DNA of 64,000 bases from an uncultured Gemmata sp. (GCA_937924775.1 CALDUT010000016.1:62001-126000); one strand, 5' to 3'; positions 48,532 to 58,660 are shown, counted from the stretch's first letter. Notes: a model not told the origin generated them from the letters alone. A program made the numbers and translations.

Positions 48532-50973
48532 TCAATTTCGCGGCGTTTTTCGCGTGATCTCCAGGCGCTGGAGAGCCCGTTGGGCTTCTTGCGTGCGGAA
48601 CGCCGCTTTGTCCCCGTGGGCCAGCTCGTTGAGCAGTTGAATCGCTTCCGGGGTGCCGAGGGATTCAAGGAGTTCGATCGCCCGAGCATCGGCCCGTTGA
48701 GCTACGGCGGAGTCATGGCCACTGGGTGTGCCGGGGCGAAGCTTCATCCGCGCCATTTGGACGGCCGCTGCTGGTTCGCGGGCCAGCCGGGCCATCGCGA
48801 GGTGAGCCTCGGGGGCATTTCCGGTGGCGAGCAGGTCCCACAATTTCACCGCGCTCGTTTCTTTTTTGAAAGGCTCGGTGAGAGGTGCGTTGGTCAGTTG
48901 AACGTCCCACACCAACACGGTGTGGTCGCCCCCTGCGGTCAACAACTTCGATCCATCGGGCGTGAAACCAAGAACCCGAATCGCGCCGCGGTGACCACGG
49001 AGTTGGCGGCGGATTTGGCCGCTCGCCGTCTCGCCGAGAACCACGAGCCGTTCCCGTGCCAGTGTAGCCGCGAATTGCCCACCCCTGGGCGAAAGGGCCA
49101 TTCCGGTGCGGGCAAACGGCAGCAGTTTTTCCCGGGGGGCGAGAACGTGGAACAGAGAAAGGGGCTTTTCAAGGCCAGCTTCGAGGAATTGCGGAGCCAG
49201 GCCGCAGGGTGTGTGCAGCACAGGTGTGAGGTGTGAACGCAGCCCGACGAGCGGCCACAAAGCGTTGGGATGATCACTGTGATCAGGTGGTGGAAGTTCC
49301 TGGCCAGTTTGGGCATCCCATCGCGACCCCGCGTGGCTGTCCGTGAACACCACAGAACCATCCGCGGAGAAGCGGGCCGGCTGGGGCGGCCCATCGGGTT
49401 TCACCGCGAAACGCTTCTTCCCACTCGGCCAGTCGTAAACAGTGATCGTCGGCTCTTGCTCGCTCCAGGTGAGGACAGCGTGGCCTTGGGGATCGAAGAC
49501 TGCGAGGTGCGGCGGGGCATCAGCCAGTTCGCCTGGCAGGGGAACCTCCAAGCCGGTTTGCCAATCGCGGGCGATGAGCCGCTCGGCGGTTCGCAACACC
49601 ACCGCGGTACCATCCGGAGTGAACGTCGGCCGGTCATAGACCTCATGGACCGAGAACTTTCCCGATGGTGAGGTGAAGGCGCGGAGTTCGGTTCCCGTGG
49701 CGATGTCCCACAAACGGACTGTCCCATCGCGGCTCCAGGTGAGCAGCCGGCGGCCCTCGGGGGAAAGTTCCGCATGGTCCACGGGGGCGCGATGATGTGG
49801 AACTTCATGAACCGGTCGCAGGCTGGACGCATCCCAGACGCGGACCAGACCGAATTCATCTGCCGTGGCAATGCGGTGGCCGTTCGCTGCGATCGCGACA
49901 TGAACCACACGCCCCGCGTGCCCTCCGAGCCGGCCAAGTTCTTGTCCCGTTTCAACATCGACGAGGAAAGTCTGACGCTCAACGGCCAGCGCGAGGCGGT
50001 TTCCCGAGCAGGAGAACGCGAAACGGCCGTCCCGGGGCCACTGCGCGTTGGACCAGCGGACGATTTTCCGTCGGGGTTCTGCCGTGGAATCTTTCCACTT
50101 CACCCCTAGTGGAACCTGGTCGAGGCCCCACTGGTCGCCATCGTGGACGAGAACGAATATCGCTCGGCCATCCGGGGTGAGGTCAAGGAGGGGTGAGACG
50201 GCCGCGGCCGCGGTTGTGCTGATACGCACGGGGCGTGCGGGGGGGCGCCCGCGTCGCAGCGGCCATACGGTCGCGGTGTAGTCTCGGCTGCCGGGCTTCT
50301 CAGGGTTGGCCAGTTCGCGGAAAGTCACCACCGTTTCGCCATCGGCGGAAATGCGCACGGCATCGGCTTCTTCTGCGCCGAGGTCGAGAATGTCCAAGCG
50401 TTCTAACCGCGCGGTACTTGCGCCTTGTTGGAACGAGTAGACATGCACCGCAAATCGTCTTTCATGCGATTGCCACAGAGCCGCCACGCAGCGGCCATCG
50501 GCACTGAAGTGGAAACTACGGTACTTTGCGGAAAAGCGCGATACGGTTTCCCTCGCCCCGCGAATCGACGGTGGTAACTCCGCGTGGGGGTCGGTGAAGT
50601 TCCAGACACACACATCGGCTGGGGAACCATGAACAGATAGGTTCTCTTGTTCATTTTTTGAACAGGTGGCCACTGCGAATCTTCCGCGTTCGCCCCAGAC
50701 CAGCCCTTGGAACAGTTCGCGGGGGATGAGTTGCTCGCCGAGGGGTTCGCCTGTTGCAGCATCCCACAGTGTAAGCGCCAACTGATCGTTCGCAGCACTC
50801 TGCACCGTGGCGAATTGCTGACCATTGGGGGCGATGGCGAAATGTTCGATGGTGCTGCCGGCGCGGAAACGGTCGCTGCCCAGCCGAACCGGTTGACCAC
50901 GAGGCCCGTTGGCCCCAGCTACCGGCATCACGGCGAATAGCCCCACGGCCAGCGCGGACACGATGCGAACCAT
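48532..50973 (-). CDS. Secreted WD40-repeat protein
   Basis: This 813-residue protein begins MVRIVSALAVGLFAVMPVAGANG, a signal peptide. It is made mostly of WD40 blades, for example GHAGRVVHVAIAANGHRIATADEFGLVRVWD and HRAPVDHAELSPEGRRLLTWSRDGTVRLWD, likely two propellers. The last 100 or so residues are helical (EAHLAMARLAREPAAAVQMARMKLRPG, AIELLESLGTPEAIQLLNELAHGD), HEAT-like. Such proteins are abundant in Gemmata relatives; their roles are mostly unknown, with protein binding likely. GGGGAG upstream supports the ATG at 50973. A 17-bp palindrome inside the gene resembles one at 10758. Confidence 0.88.
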   Translation of the reverse strand: MVRIVSALAVGLFAVMPVAGANGPRGQPVRLGSDRFRAGSTIEHFAIAPNGQQFATVQSAANDQLALTLWDAATGEPLGEQLIPRELFQGLVWGERGRFAVATCSKNEQENLSVHGSPADVCVWNFTDPHAELPPSIRGARETVSRFSAKYRSFHFSADGRCVAALWQSHERRFAVHVYSFQQGASTARLERLDILDLGAEEADAVRISADGETVVTFRELANPEKPGSRDYTATVWPLRRGRPPARPVRISTTAAAAVSPLLDLTPDGRAIFVLVHDGDQWGLDQVPLGVKWKDSTAEPRRKIVRWSNAQWPRDGRFAFSCSGNRLALAVERQTFLVDVETGQELGRLGGHAGRVVHVAIAANGHRIATADEFGLVRVWDASSLRPVHEVPHHRAPVDHAELSPEGRRLLTWSRDGTVRLWDIATGTELRAFTSPSGKFSVHEVYDRPTFTPDGTAVVLRTAERLIARDWQTGLEVPLPGELADAPPHLAVFDPQGHAVLTWSEQEPTITVYDWPSGKKRFAVKPDGPPQPARFSADGSVVFTDSHAGSRWDAQTGQELPPPDHSDHPNALWPLVGLRSHLTPVLHTPCGLAPQFLEAGLEKPLSLFHVLAPREKLLPFARTGMALSPRGGQFAATLARERLVVLGETASGQIRRQLRGHRGAIRVLGFTPDGSKLLTAGGDHTVLVWDVQLTNAPLTEPFKKETSAVKLWDLLATGNAPEAHLAMARLAREPAAAVQMARMKLRPGTPSGHDSAVAQRADARAIELLESLGTPEAIQLLNELAHGDKAAFRTQEAQRALQRLEITRKTPRN

Positions 50974-51123
50974 GACCGACACTCCCCAAGAGGCCGCATC
51001 GTACCCGAAAGGGCCCGCCAGATGCGAGAGCAACTCGATTGCCGTTTCCTGCCGCGCGGGCAGGGGCTACGATGAGCCACCGGAAAGAATCGCCCGATTC
51101 GCGAATCACCGAGGTTGTGGCCG

Positions 51124-51489
51124 ATGAAGAAAACGCAGCGACTTGCGCCGATGGCCGGCCTGCAGTATGCGGTTCCGTGGCCGACTCCGCTCATCCCCGG
51201 GGCGGCCATTATCAGCTTTTGGGGAGCCGGCGATCAGACCACACAGGAGTTCACTCTGCCAGCGGAAGCCTCCCTGCGGATGGCCGTGGAGAAAGGACCG
51301 CTGACGGTTCACGTTCGCCGGCCTGATGGCTCGGAGCCTGCCCCAGTATCGCCCATTCCCACAGCAGGGTTGGCGCTCGCCGCGATTCCCGAAGCCGGGA
51401 CGTACTACCTGGAAGTGGAAGCCACCGGAGCGTGGGGAATTTCGATCGTGTTCCTGACCCCGCCTCCGGCGGCTACCGCGACTCAATGA
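51124..51489 (+). CDS. Hypothetical protein
   Basis: This 121-residue protein (MKKTQRLAPMAGLQYAVPW..) has no signal peptide and a beta-rich look (TYYLEVEATGAWGISIVFL near the end). I do not recognise a family. GAGG about ten bases before the ATG at 51124 supports this start over the TTG three codons earlier. Its 3' end overlaps the convergent DUF2617-like gene by 17 bp. Confidence 0.6.
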   Translation: MKKTQRLAPMAGLQYAVPWPTPLIPGAAIISFWGAGDQTTQEFTLPAEASLRMAVEKGPLTVHVRRPDGSEPAPVSPIPTAGLALAAIPEAGTYYLEVEATGAWGISIVFLTPPPAATATQ

Positions 51490-52015
51490 GGGATTGGGTT
51501 TTTAAGACCGCGAATTCATCCGGGAACGTATGAAACGCCGTGATGCTCAAGCACCGCGGCAAAGCCTCGACGATCACCAGACCCAGTGGTGAAAGCCCGA
51601 TCCGGTTGGCGGTTTTGCAGTGGTACACCAGCCCTTTGCGTTCCCCGTCGGCGACTAATTCCGCATGGTAATGCACAAACGGCTCCGGCGGCAGCACCTC
51701 CACCTGCGATTCGAGATGGTAGCGGACGGTGGCGAAGTCGCAGCGAGCCCGGCGGCGGTTATCGAAACGGTGCGTTAGGCGAATGCCGGTGTCGGGCAGT
51801 TGTTGCTCGAGTGTGACGGTCACTTCTTCGATATGCGTCTGGCCGTTGGTCCAACTGAGGGTATGACCGGTGCGGGTCAGACGCACCACTAGCCGATAGT
51901 TGTCGCGTTCCACGCTGCGGGTCGCCGCGACATCAAAAAATTCGGGATGCAGTGGCCGATCGTACACCCGAAAGACCACCTCCGCCACGCGCGGCCGAAC
52001 AAACACCACACCCAT
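51473..52015 (-). CDS. DUF2617-like protein
   Basis: This 180-residue protein resembles the DUF2617 family found in actinobacteria and planctomycetes: the C-terminal LSITAFHTFPDEFAVLKTQSLIE fits that family's end, and the N-terminal half is beta-rich (VVFVRPRVAEVVFRVYDRPLHPEFFDV). The function is unknown. The start at ATG 52015 fits family length better than the track frame. Assignment to DUF2617 is from memory of its pattern, so it needs a profile search. Confidence 0.65.
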   Translation of the reverse strand: MGVVFVRPRVAEVVFRVYDRPLHPEFFDVAATRSVERDNYRLVVRLTRTGHTLSWTNGQTHIEEVTVTLEQQLPDTGIRLTHRFDNRRRARCDFATVRYHLESQVEVLPPEPFVHYHAELVADGERKGLVYHCKTANRIGLSPLGLVIVEALPRCLSITAFHTFPDEFAVLKTQSLIESR

Positions 52016-52177
52016 AGATTCACAACCTTGACCGCATGACACATCATCAATGCAGAATTATACCACGGCATGATGGCGGTCGGTTAGAATCCGGGGGGCG
52101 AACCACAACCGCGGCAAGTGCGTCGTGTGGATGCGTTTCGTGTTGGATGGTCGCTCCGATTCCGTGAAGGCTGGGCT

Positions 52178-52804
52178 ATGGCGACGTCATACTTTCCGTC
52201 GGAAGAATGGGCGTTTCTCCGGACCATTCTCGATCTGCCCGAAGACCGCCACACACTGTGGATTTACGCCGACTGGCTCGAAGAACGCGCCGATGGCCGG
52301 GCCGAATTTGTCCGGCTTTTGGCCGAGCGACTGGAATATTCCGCGGACGATCCCGCCCGGGCCGACCTCGACGCCCGCATCGACAAGTTGCGGGCCAACC
52401 TCGACCCGAATTGGCTCATGATCTTTGACCCGGCTCCAGTGGCTGGTTGCGTGCCATCCCTTGGGGCGGCGACCAGCTTCTGCGGAACCCAGTGGCCGGA
52501 TTTAGCCCCCACCGATATGCCCGACATCCGCATCTGCCACCGCTGCCGCAACGCGGTGGTCTACTGTGCGAGTCTGGAGGAAGCTCGACAATTCGCGGCC
52601 TGCGGCCAAAGAATTGCCCTCTCAACACGCATTCCCAGTGCGGACTTGGCCCGCGAGCCGGCGTTTCAACCGCCACCTCCCGCATGGAATGCCGAAGAGG
52701 TGATCGAATTCGACATCCAGGAATTTCTCGACGCTGAACCCCCGGCCGGTCCCGCCCATCCCCCGCCGCCAGCGCCGCGGCGCTGGTGGCAATTCTGGGC
52801 CTGA
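52178..52804 (+). CDS. Gemmata repeat-companion (TIGR02996-like) protein with CxxC segment
   Basis: This 208-residue protein starts with the lineage-marker motif EEWAFLRTILDLPEDRHTLWIYADWLEERADGRAEFVRL, typical of the repeat-companion domain known mainly from Gemmata. The middle has a short Cys/His segment (ICHRCRNAVVYC), perhaps a metal-binding knuckle, and the tail is Pro-rich ending RRWWQFWA. The domain usually precedes repeat proteins; here it stands with its own C-terminal part. The function is unknown. The start at ATG 52178 follows AAGG and precedes the conserved motif by a few residues. Confidence 0.8.
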   Translation: MATSYFPSEEWAFLRTILDLPEDRHTLWIYADWLEERADGRAEFVRLLAERLEYSADDPARADLDARIDKLRANLDPNWLMIFDPAPVAGCVPSLGAATSFCGTQWPDLAPTDMPDIRICHRCRNAVVYCASLEEARQFAACGQRIALSTRIPSADLAREPAFQPPPPAWNAEEVIEFDIQEFLDAEPPAGPAHPPPPAPRRWWQFWA

Positions 52805-52967
52805 CTCACCACTCCCCTCGGGCCTGTCATCGCGTGGGGGAGCGGTACCCGGGGGCACTACGGAGGAACTCGTCCATCCCCCAAAGGCCCGAGACTTGTC
52901 GTCCCAAGATAGTGGCTGAGTCCCCAAAATTGAGGAGATTGTCCTTGCGGTTGCGACGAACTTGTGT

Positions 52968-52989
52968 TATTTCATGAATTGATGAAATA
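52968..52989. promoter_or_regulatory. ArsR-type operator, perfect 8-6-8 inverted repeat
   Basis: TATTTCAT and ATGAAATA are perfect complements separated by GAATTG. The size, AT content and symmetry match ArsR/SmtB operators, and the site ends only 7 bp before the GTG of the arsR-type gene, so binding would block transcription or translation initiation. This makes autoregulation of the two-gene operon likely. Confidence 0.7.
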
Positions 52990-52996
52990 CTGAGTT

Positions 52997-53392
52997 GTGA
53001 AAATGATGAATTCCGAGCACCACCCAGTCTGTTCCCATACACTGGCCGCGATCCCCGGGCCGCCGCTGGCCGATCCGGAATCGCTCGAACGGTCTGCACG
53101 GCTCTTTCGTGCCCTGGGCGATGCGCCGCGGTTGCGGATTTTGCACTTGTTGTTACGTGGAGAAACCTGTGTCAGTGAAATCGTGACCGCGACCGCCGAA
53201 AAATTCTCCACCATCTCCCAACGCCTGCGGATTCTGCGCAGTGAAGGCTTGGTTCGCCGGCGGCGCGATGGTTCGCATGTGTATTACGCCTTGGCCGACG
53301 ACCACGTCAAAGACCTGGTCTTCAACGCCTTGGCACATGCTCGGGAATTGGATTCGCCCACGATTTCTCAACCCCAGTCGGAGGACGACTGA
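52997..53392 (+). CDS. ArsR/SmtB-family metal-sensing repressor
   Basis: This winged-helix protein of 131 residues (from GTG 52997; ATG at 53003 or 53006 also possible) shows LFRALGDAPRLRILHLLLRGETCVSEIV, the recognition helix EKFSTISQRLRILRSEGLV and a beta-hairpin RRRRDGSHVYYAL. The last helix, DDHVKDLVFNALAHARE, holds the Asp-His-His-Glu pattern of the alpha5 zinc site of SmtB/CzrA-type sensors, and Cys58 sits in alpha3. Repression relieved by Zn, Co or Ni is therefore likely. It sits on its own operator and its stop overlaps the start of the His-rich gene by one base (TGATG). Confidence 0.9.
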   Translation: MKMMNSEHHPVCSHTLAAIPGPPLADPESLERSARLFRALGDAPRLRILHLLLRGETCVSEIVTATAEKFSTISQRLRILRSEGLVRRRRDGSHVYYALADDHVKDLVFNALAHARELDSPTISQPQSEDD

Positions 53393-53745
53393 TGACGATT
53401 CCTGTTTGCCATCCCCATCACCACCACACGCACGGCCCCGGCTGCGGGCACACCGGCATTCAGCACGGCGACCATGTGTGTTACGTTCACGATGGGCATT
53501 TGCATTTCACTGCGGCCGACGGCAGCGTGCACGAACACACCTTGGATGTGAACGCGATCAACCCCGGCGGTTGCTCCGGCGGCCATACCTGCACGGCCCA
53601 CGCGGCGGGGCATGTGCATGGCCCCGGCTGTGGCCACGAAGCAGTTCCGCATGGCGACCATATCTGCTACATCGTCGATGGCCACTTGCACTATCCGCAC
53701 AATGGCCATTGCGATCATCACGGCCCGGTCAGCGTGGTGGCCTGA
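53392..53745 (+). CDS. His-rich metal-binding protein with internal duplication
   Basis: This 117-residue protein holds 27 His and 8 Cys. Two units repeat the pattern HGPGCGH....HGDHxCY..DGHLH, at about residues 14-38 and 76-100. The N-terminus adds HPHHHHTH, and there is no signal peptide or membrane segment. It is translationally coupled to an ArsR-type sensor, so a role in holding or buffering zinc, nickel or cobalt in the cytoplasm is likely. Related small proteins with the HGDHxDY..DGHLH pattern occur in other bacteria without assigned function; the doubled unit here seems unusual. No transporter gene is adjacent. Confidence 0.88.
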   Translation: MTIPVCHPHHHHTHGPGCGHTGIQHGDHVCYVHDGHLHFTAADGSVHEHTLDVNAINPGGCSGGHTCTAHAAGHVHGPGCGHEAVPHGDHICYIVDGHLHYPHNGHCDHHGPVSVVA

Positions 53746-53790
53746 CAGCCGCGGTCCGATGGACCTTCTCGGAAATGTGCCGTTCCGACC

Positions 53791-53830
53791 CCGCTGGGGA
53801 TTCTCGTTGAATCTCCAGCGGTTTTTGTTG
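53791..53830 (+). terminator. Rho-independent terminator after the His-rich gene
   Basis: CCGCTGGGGATTC and GAATCTCCAGCGG pair over 13 bp with one G-U, loop TCGTT, followed by TTTTTGTTG. The end, CAGCGGTTTTTGTTG, recurs with one change at 53861-53875, where a weaker hairpin (CCCCAA/TTGGGG) precedes it. Confidence 0.85.
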
Positions 53831-53931
53831 CTAGCCCCCAACAGATTGGGGCGGAATCAGCAGCGGGTTTTGTTGTCGGTCCCGAACAGGGTTGTGCGGT
53901 TGTGCCTCTATACTGATAGAAGGAGGTACTT

Positions 53932-55053
<1,122 letters not shown>

Positions 55054-55195
55054 ACCCCGCTTCCGCGGGCGATCGAATCGAACCGTAAAAGGCTCTCCCC
55101 CCGGCCGTTTCCGTACGGGGATTGAGCTGCGGCAGGCCACCGGCTCACGTTGAAGTGACTTGAAGTGATAGGCCCGAGCCTCTGGCGGAGGCCCA

Positions 55196-55212
55196 CCCAC
55201 ACTTCCTGTGGG
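55196..55212 (+). terminator. Possible terminator after mnmA
   Basis: CCCACA and TGTGGG pair around CTTCC and are followed by GTCTTTG. A second small hairpin (GCCTC/GAGGC) lies just before it, and a 10-bp tandem repeat of TTGAAGTGA lies at 55150-55168. The signal is weak. Confidence 0.4.
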
Positions 55213-55329
55213 GTCTTTGAAAAAGCTGTGAAGAGCCGGTCAGAAGAGCCATTTCCGGTTGCCGCGACCGCCGGACGGCGTTCAATAGACGCCGTTCCGG
55301 TTCTCTGTTTTCACCCACGGAATTGTCCC

Positions 55330-56721
55330 ATGCGCAACCGCTTGCTGGTAGGCTTTCTGGTGGCGGCGGTGATCGTTCCCCCCCTGCGGGCCGACGATCC
55401 CAAAATCATCCGCACCATCGCCTTCGGTTCCTGCGTCAATCAGGATAAACCCGTACCGATCTTCGACACCATCGCCGCGACCAAACCCGACCTGTTTTTG
55501 ATGATCGGCGACAACATGTACGCCGATCTGGACCGCACCGTGAAAGTGACCCCGGAGGTGATTCGCGAGAAGTATCAGATTCTGGCGAAAGTGCCGGGGT
55601 TTGTGAAGATCAAGCAAGTTTGCCCACTCATCCTCGGCACGTGGGACGATCACGACTACGGCCGCAACGATGCCGGGGCGGAGTGGGAACACAAAGACGC
55701 GGCCCAAAAGGAATTCCACGATTTCTTCGGCACGCCGGCGAACGATCCGCGCCGCCAGCAGAAAGGCATTTACCACGCAGCCATTTTTGGACCGGTCGGC
55801 CGACGCTTGCAAGTCATCTTGCTCGACACCCGCTATTTCCGCAGCCCCCTGAAGAAAGGGAAATTCGATCCCACCACCCGCATCACCCCATATCTGCCCA
55901 ACACCGATCCCGACGCGACAATTCTCGGCCCTGAGCAATGGCAATGGCTCGAAGAGCAATTGAAAACGCCCGCGGACGTGCGGCTGCTGGTTTCCAGTAT
56001 TCAAGTGATTGCGGATGAACACCCCTTCGAGAAATGGGCGAATTTTCCCAAAGAACGCGAGAAACTCTACGCCCTGCTGAAACGGACTGGAGCCAACGGC
56101 GTCGTCATTCTTAGTGGCGACCGGCATTTGGCCGATATCAGCGTCGATCCTCAGGCGATCGGCTATCCGCTCTACGACATCACCAGCAGCGGGTTCAATC
56201 AAGCGTCCAAGAATTGGCGGCCACCGGAGAAGAACTCTTACCGTGTCGCCGGCATGCCCTACGGGGATAATTTCGGCTTCATCACCATTGATTGGAACGA
56301 CGAAAACCCGCGGCTGACTCTGCAAATCCGCGATGAAGACGGCGATACTGCCTGCGGTGTCAAGATGCGGCTCAGTACGCTCAAAAGCACCGGTCGGGTT
56401 CCAGAGTCGCAACGGCCGCAGGGTGTTCTGACACCCGCGGAAGCCGCCCAGAAACCTGGAGAAACCGTCACCGTGCAGTTCACGGTACAATCGGTCGGCG
56501 GTAAAACGACGATTTACCTGAATTCGCACAAAGATTTCCGGGCCAAAGACAACTTCGCCGTTCACCTGACGCCACCAGCCCAAACCGGTCCATGGGCGAA
56601 GGTGACCCCGGAGCGTTTCCTCGGCCAGACGATCCGCGTCACTGGGAAGGTGCAGATCAACAAGTACGACCAGCCGCAGTTGGAAGTGGTGGACGAGAAA
56701 GCCCTTCAGATTGTCGACTAA
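55330..56721 (+). CDS. PhoD-like secreted phosphatase with C-terminal OB-fold-like domain
   Basis: This 463-residue protein starts with a signal peptide (MRNRLLVGFLVAAVIVPPLRADD). Metallophosphatase motifs include FGSCVNQD, DLFLMIGDNMYAD, GTWDDHDYGRND and LSGDRHLADIS, as in PhoD-type alkaline phosphatases, which hydrolyse phosphate esters outside the cytoplasm. After residue 360 comes a beta-rich domain (GETVTVQFTVQSVGGKTTIYLNS to TPERFLGQTIRVTGKV) that looks like an OB fold. The ATG at 55330 gives the signal peptide; the track frame is longer. Confidence 0.9.
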   Translation: MRNRLLVGFLVAAVIVPPLRADDPKIIRTIAFGSCVNQDKPVPIFDTIAATKPDLFLMIGDNMYADLDRTVKVTPEVIREKYQILAKVPGFVKIKQVCPLILGTWDDHDYGRNDAGAEWEHKDAAQKEFHDFFGTPANDPRRQQKGIYHAAIFGPVGRRLQVILLDTRYFRSPLKKGKFDPTTRITPYLPNTDPDATILGPEQWQWLEEQLKTPADVRLLVSSIQVIADEHPFEKWANFPKEREKLYALLKRTGANGVVILSGDRHLADISVDPQAIGYPLYDITSSGFNQASKNWRPPEKNSYRVAGMPYGDNFGFITIDWNDENPRLTLQIRDEDGDTACGVKMRLSTLKSTGRVPESQRPQGVLTPAEAAQKPGETVTVQFTVQSVGGKTTIYLNSHKDFRAKDNFAVHLTPPAQTGPWAKVTPERFLGQTIRVTGKVQINKYDQPQLEVVDEKALQIVD

Positions 56722-56792
56722 GGCTGGGAAGGAGGGGAGTGCCCACGGCGGACACAACGGTTTCGTCGTGTCCGCCGTGGATTCACCGTGGG

Positions 56793-57206
56793 CTATTGGT
56801 CGAATCGGATCGTCTTGATGCCATCTCCGGCACCGTAAATCTTGACGCCCTTGAGGTCGGCGGGCGGGTTGTTCCATTGGTACTTCGCAGTCACTTTCGA
56901 GAGGGCTTGCGTGACGATGCCATCGGGGCGGATCGCCGTCAGGTCGAATTCATAGATGCCGTCTTTGGGCGGGGTGGTAGTTTTCCGGGGCGTGAGTTTA
57001 GCTCCAGTCCAACCGCCGGTTGGCACTTGCCCCACCGCGGTGAGCGTGAGTTTCTTTTTGTCTGGGCTGAATTCGTGGCTGACGCTGATCACGGTTTTGA
57101 GCAATTCGCCCTTCTTCTGGTCGTCCCGGTCTTGGCCGGCAGAAGGGGGCAGTGCGAGGGCGGCAACGCCCCATGCTACGAAAGCTACAGTCGCCCTGTG
57201 CAACAT
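56793..57206 (-). CDS. Secreted protein of unknown function
   Basis: This 137-residue protein begins MLHRATVAFVAWGVAALALPPSAGQD, a signal peptide. The mature part is beta-rich, with GGWTGAKLTPRKTTTPPKDGIYEFDL. I do not recognise the family. AGGAG eight bases before the ATG at 57206 selects this start; the track frame extends 103 residues too far. It converges on the PhoD-like gene and is divergent from the rpmJ ribosomal cluster. Confidence 0.78.
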   Translation of the reverse strand: MLHRATVAFVAWGVAALALPPSAGQDRDDQKKGELLKTVISVSHEFSPDKKKLTLTAVGQVPTGGWTGAKLTPRKTTTPPKDGIYEFDLTAIRPDGIVTQALSKVTAKYQWNNPPADLKGVKIYGAGDGIKTIRFDQ

Positions 57207-57417
57207 GGGTGAAACTCCTGGGGGAAGCTCCCGGCCGCACGGCCGGCTACTGCCATCATATGCCTGGGGATGCCGCGGTTTGTAACAAGTGACCCGAATC
57301 GAAGATGGGGCCGGTTGCGGCCGCCGGAATTCGCCAAAGCGCCCTTGTCGGTGGGCGGATGGCTGATATGCTGAGATTTTACCGGAATCTGCGGATTGTG
57401 CGGATGGTAGGTGCGTT

Positions 57418-57531
57418 ATGAAGGTTCGCTCGAGTGTCCGCCGCATTTGCGATAAGTGTAAGCTCATCAAACGCAAAGGCGTTGTGCGTGTCATTTGTGA
57501 AGACCCCCGCCACAAACAACGGCAGGGCTAA
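57418..57531 (+). CDS. rpmJ: 50S ribosomal protein L36
   Basis: This 37-residue gene is below the ORF-track cutoff. It reads [20 protein letters not shown] and ends [11 protein letters not shown]. The Cys/His zinc-ribbon residues (C-x2-C..C-x4-H) are present, so this is the zinc-binding form. It is the first gene of the plus-strand cluster L36-S13-S11-S4-alpha-L17, 64 bp before rpsM. Confidence 0.95.
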   Translation: MKVRSSVRRICDKCKLIKRKGVVRVICEDPRHKQRQG

Positions 57532-57595
57532 CCACGCGGACACCCGCACGCCGAGGGGATTTTTCCGGCAACAGCAATTGACTGGGTAATCGACC

Positions 57596-57979
57596 ATGCC
57601 GCGTATTCAAGGCGTTGACATTCCCCCCAAAAAACTCTTGCACATTTCCTTGCGCTACATCCGCGGGATCGGCCCGACCACGTCGCTGGAAGTGTGCGAG
57701 AAGCTCAAACTCGACCCCATGCGCCGGGCCGACACGCTGACCGACAAAGAAATCGCGGAAATCGCGGCCCTGCTCGATAAGGAATACCTTGTCGAAGGTC
57801 CGCTGCGCCGGATGGAAGCCGCGAATATTGCCCGCTTGAAGGAAATCAAATGCTACCGAGGCGAGCGGCACCGCAAGAACCTGCCGGTCCGCGGTCAACG
57901 CACCAAGACCAATGCCCGCACCCGCAAAGGTCCACGGAAAACCGTCGCGGGTAAAAAGGGCGTCAAAGACCTGCGCTAA
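57596..57979 (+). CDS. rpsM: 30S ribosomal protein S13
   Basis: This 127-residue protein binds the head of 16S rRNA. It shows MPRIQGVDIPPKKLLHISLRY, the S13 helix-two-turn-helix region and the C-terminal HRKNLPVRGQRTKTNARTRKG signature with a lysine-rich tail. Length and motifs are normal. It lies between rpmJ and rpsK, the conserved alpha-operon order. Confidence 0.98.
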   Translation: MPRIQGVDIPPKKLLHISLRYIRGIGPTTSLEVCEKLKLDPMRRADTLTDKEIAEIAALLDKEYLVEGPLRRMEAANIARLKEIKCYRGERHRKNLPVRGQRTKTNARTRKGPRKTVAGKKGVKDLR

Positions 57980-58083
57980 TCGCCTCCCGTTGGCGGTCAG
58001 CAAGCCCGCGGCGGGCCTCATGATCGGTTACCGCGTATTACTGTCACCGGAACATACGAACTTATTGAACCCGCAAAGTTGCT

Positions 58084-58464
58084 ATGGCGAAGAGCAAAAA
58101 GAAGAAAACACGGCGGAACGTCAGCCGGGGCATTGCTCATGTCCAAAGTACGTTCAACAACACGATTGTGACCATCACCGATACCAACGGCGATACCCTG
58201 TGCCACTCCTCCGGGGGCGCTGTGGGCTTCAAAGGCAGCCGCAAAAGTACTCCCTTCGCCGCGCAGCGGGCCGCCGAAGAGGCCGCGGCCAAGGCCGCGA
58301 AATTCGGTGTGAAAGAAATTGAAGTCCGTGTGAAAGGACCGGGCGCGGGCCGCGAATCGGCCATCACCGCCCTGCAAGCGGCTGGGCTGAACATCAAAGC
58401 GATCGAAGATGTCACCCCCCTGCCGCACAACGGTTGCCGCCCGCCGAAGAAACGTCGCGTCTAA
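58084..58464 (+). CDS. rpsK: 30S ribosomal protein S11
   Basis: This 126-residue protein is part of the platform of the small subunit. Landmarks are ISRGIAHV-like sequence ([24 protein letters not shown]), [14 protein letters not shown] and the C-terminal [18 protein letters not shown], a nearly invariant S11 end. It is 104 bp after rpsM and before rpsD in the ribosomal cluster. Confidence 0.98.
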   Translation: MAKSKKKKTRRNVSRGIAHVQSTFNNTIVTITDTNGDTLCHSSGGAVGFKGSRKSTPFAAQRAAEEAAAKAAKFGVKEIEVRVKGPGAGRESAITALQAAGLNIKAIEDVTPLPHNGCRPPKKRRV

Positions 58465-58660
58465 ACTCGTGTGAGTGGCTCGCCGACGGTGGTCAGTGGT
58501 CGCTTGCTTCGGCAACGCCGCTGACCACCCTGTTGTTGGTGGATGATCCGCTGTGACGCAGGGGTTCGCCCGGACCATCCCCCCAACCGACCGGCCAGCC
58601 CTCCTTGTCGACCCGCGCTGCGGGTCTATTGACCCCTGGTGGGACATTCCTGAACTTTCC

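Noticed and set aside
55282-56877. 531-residue minus-strand ORF over the PhoD-like gene
   Set aside because: Antisense shadow; the plus strand gives a signal peptide and phosphatase motifs.
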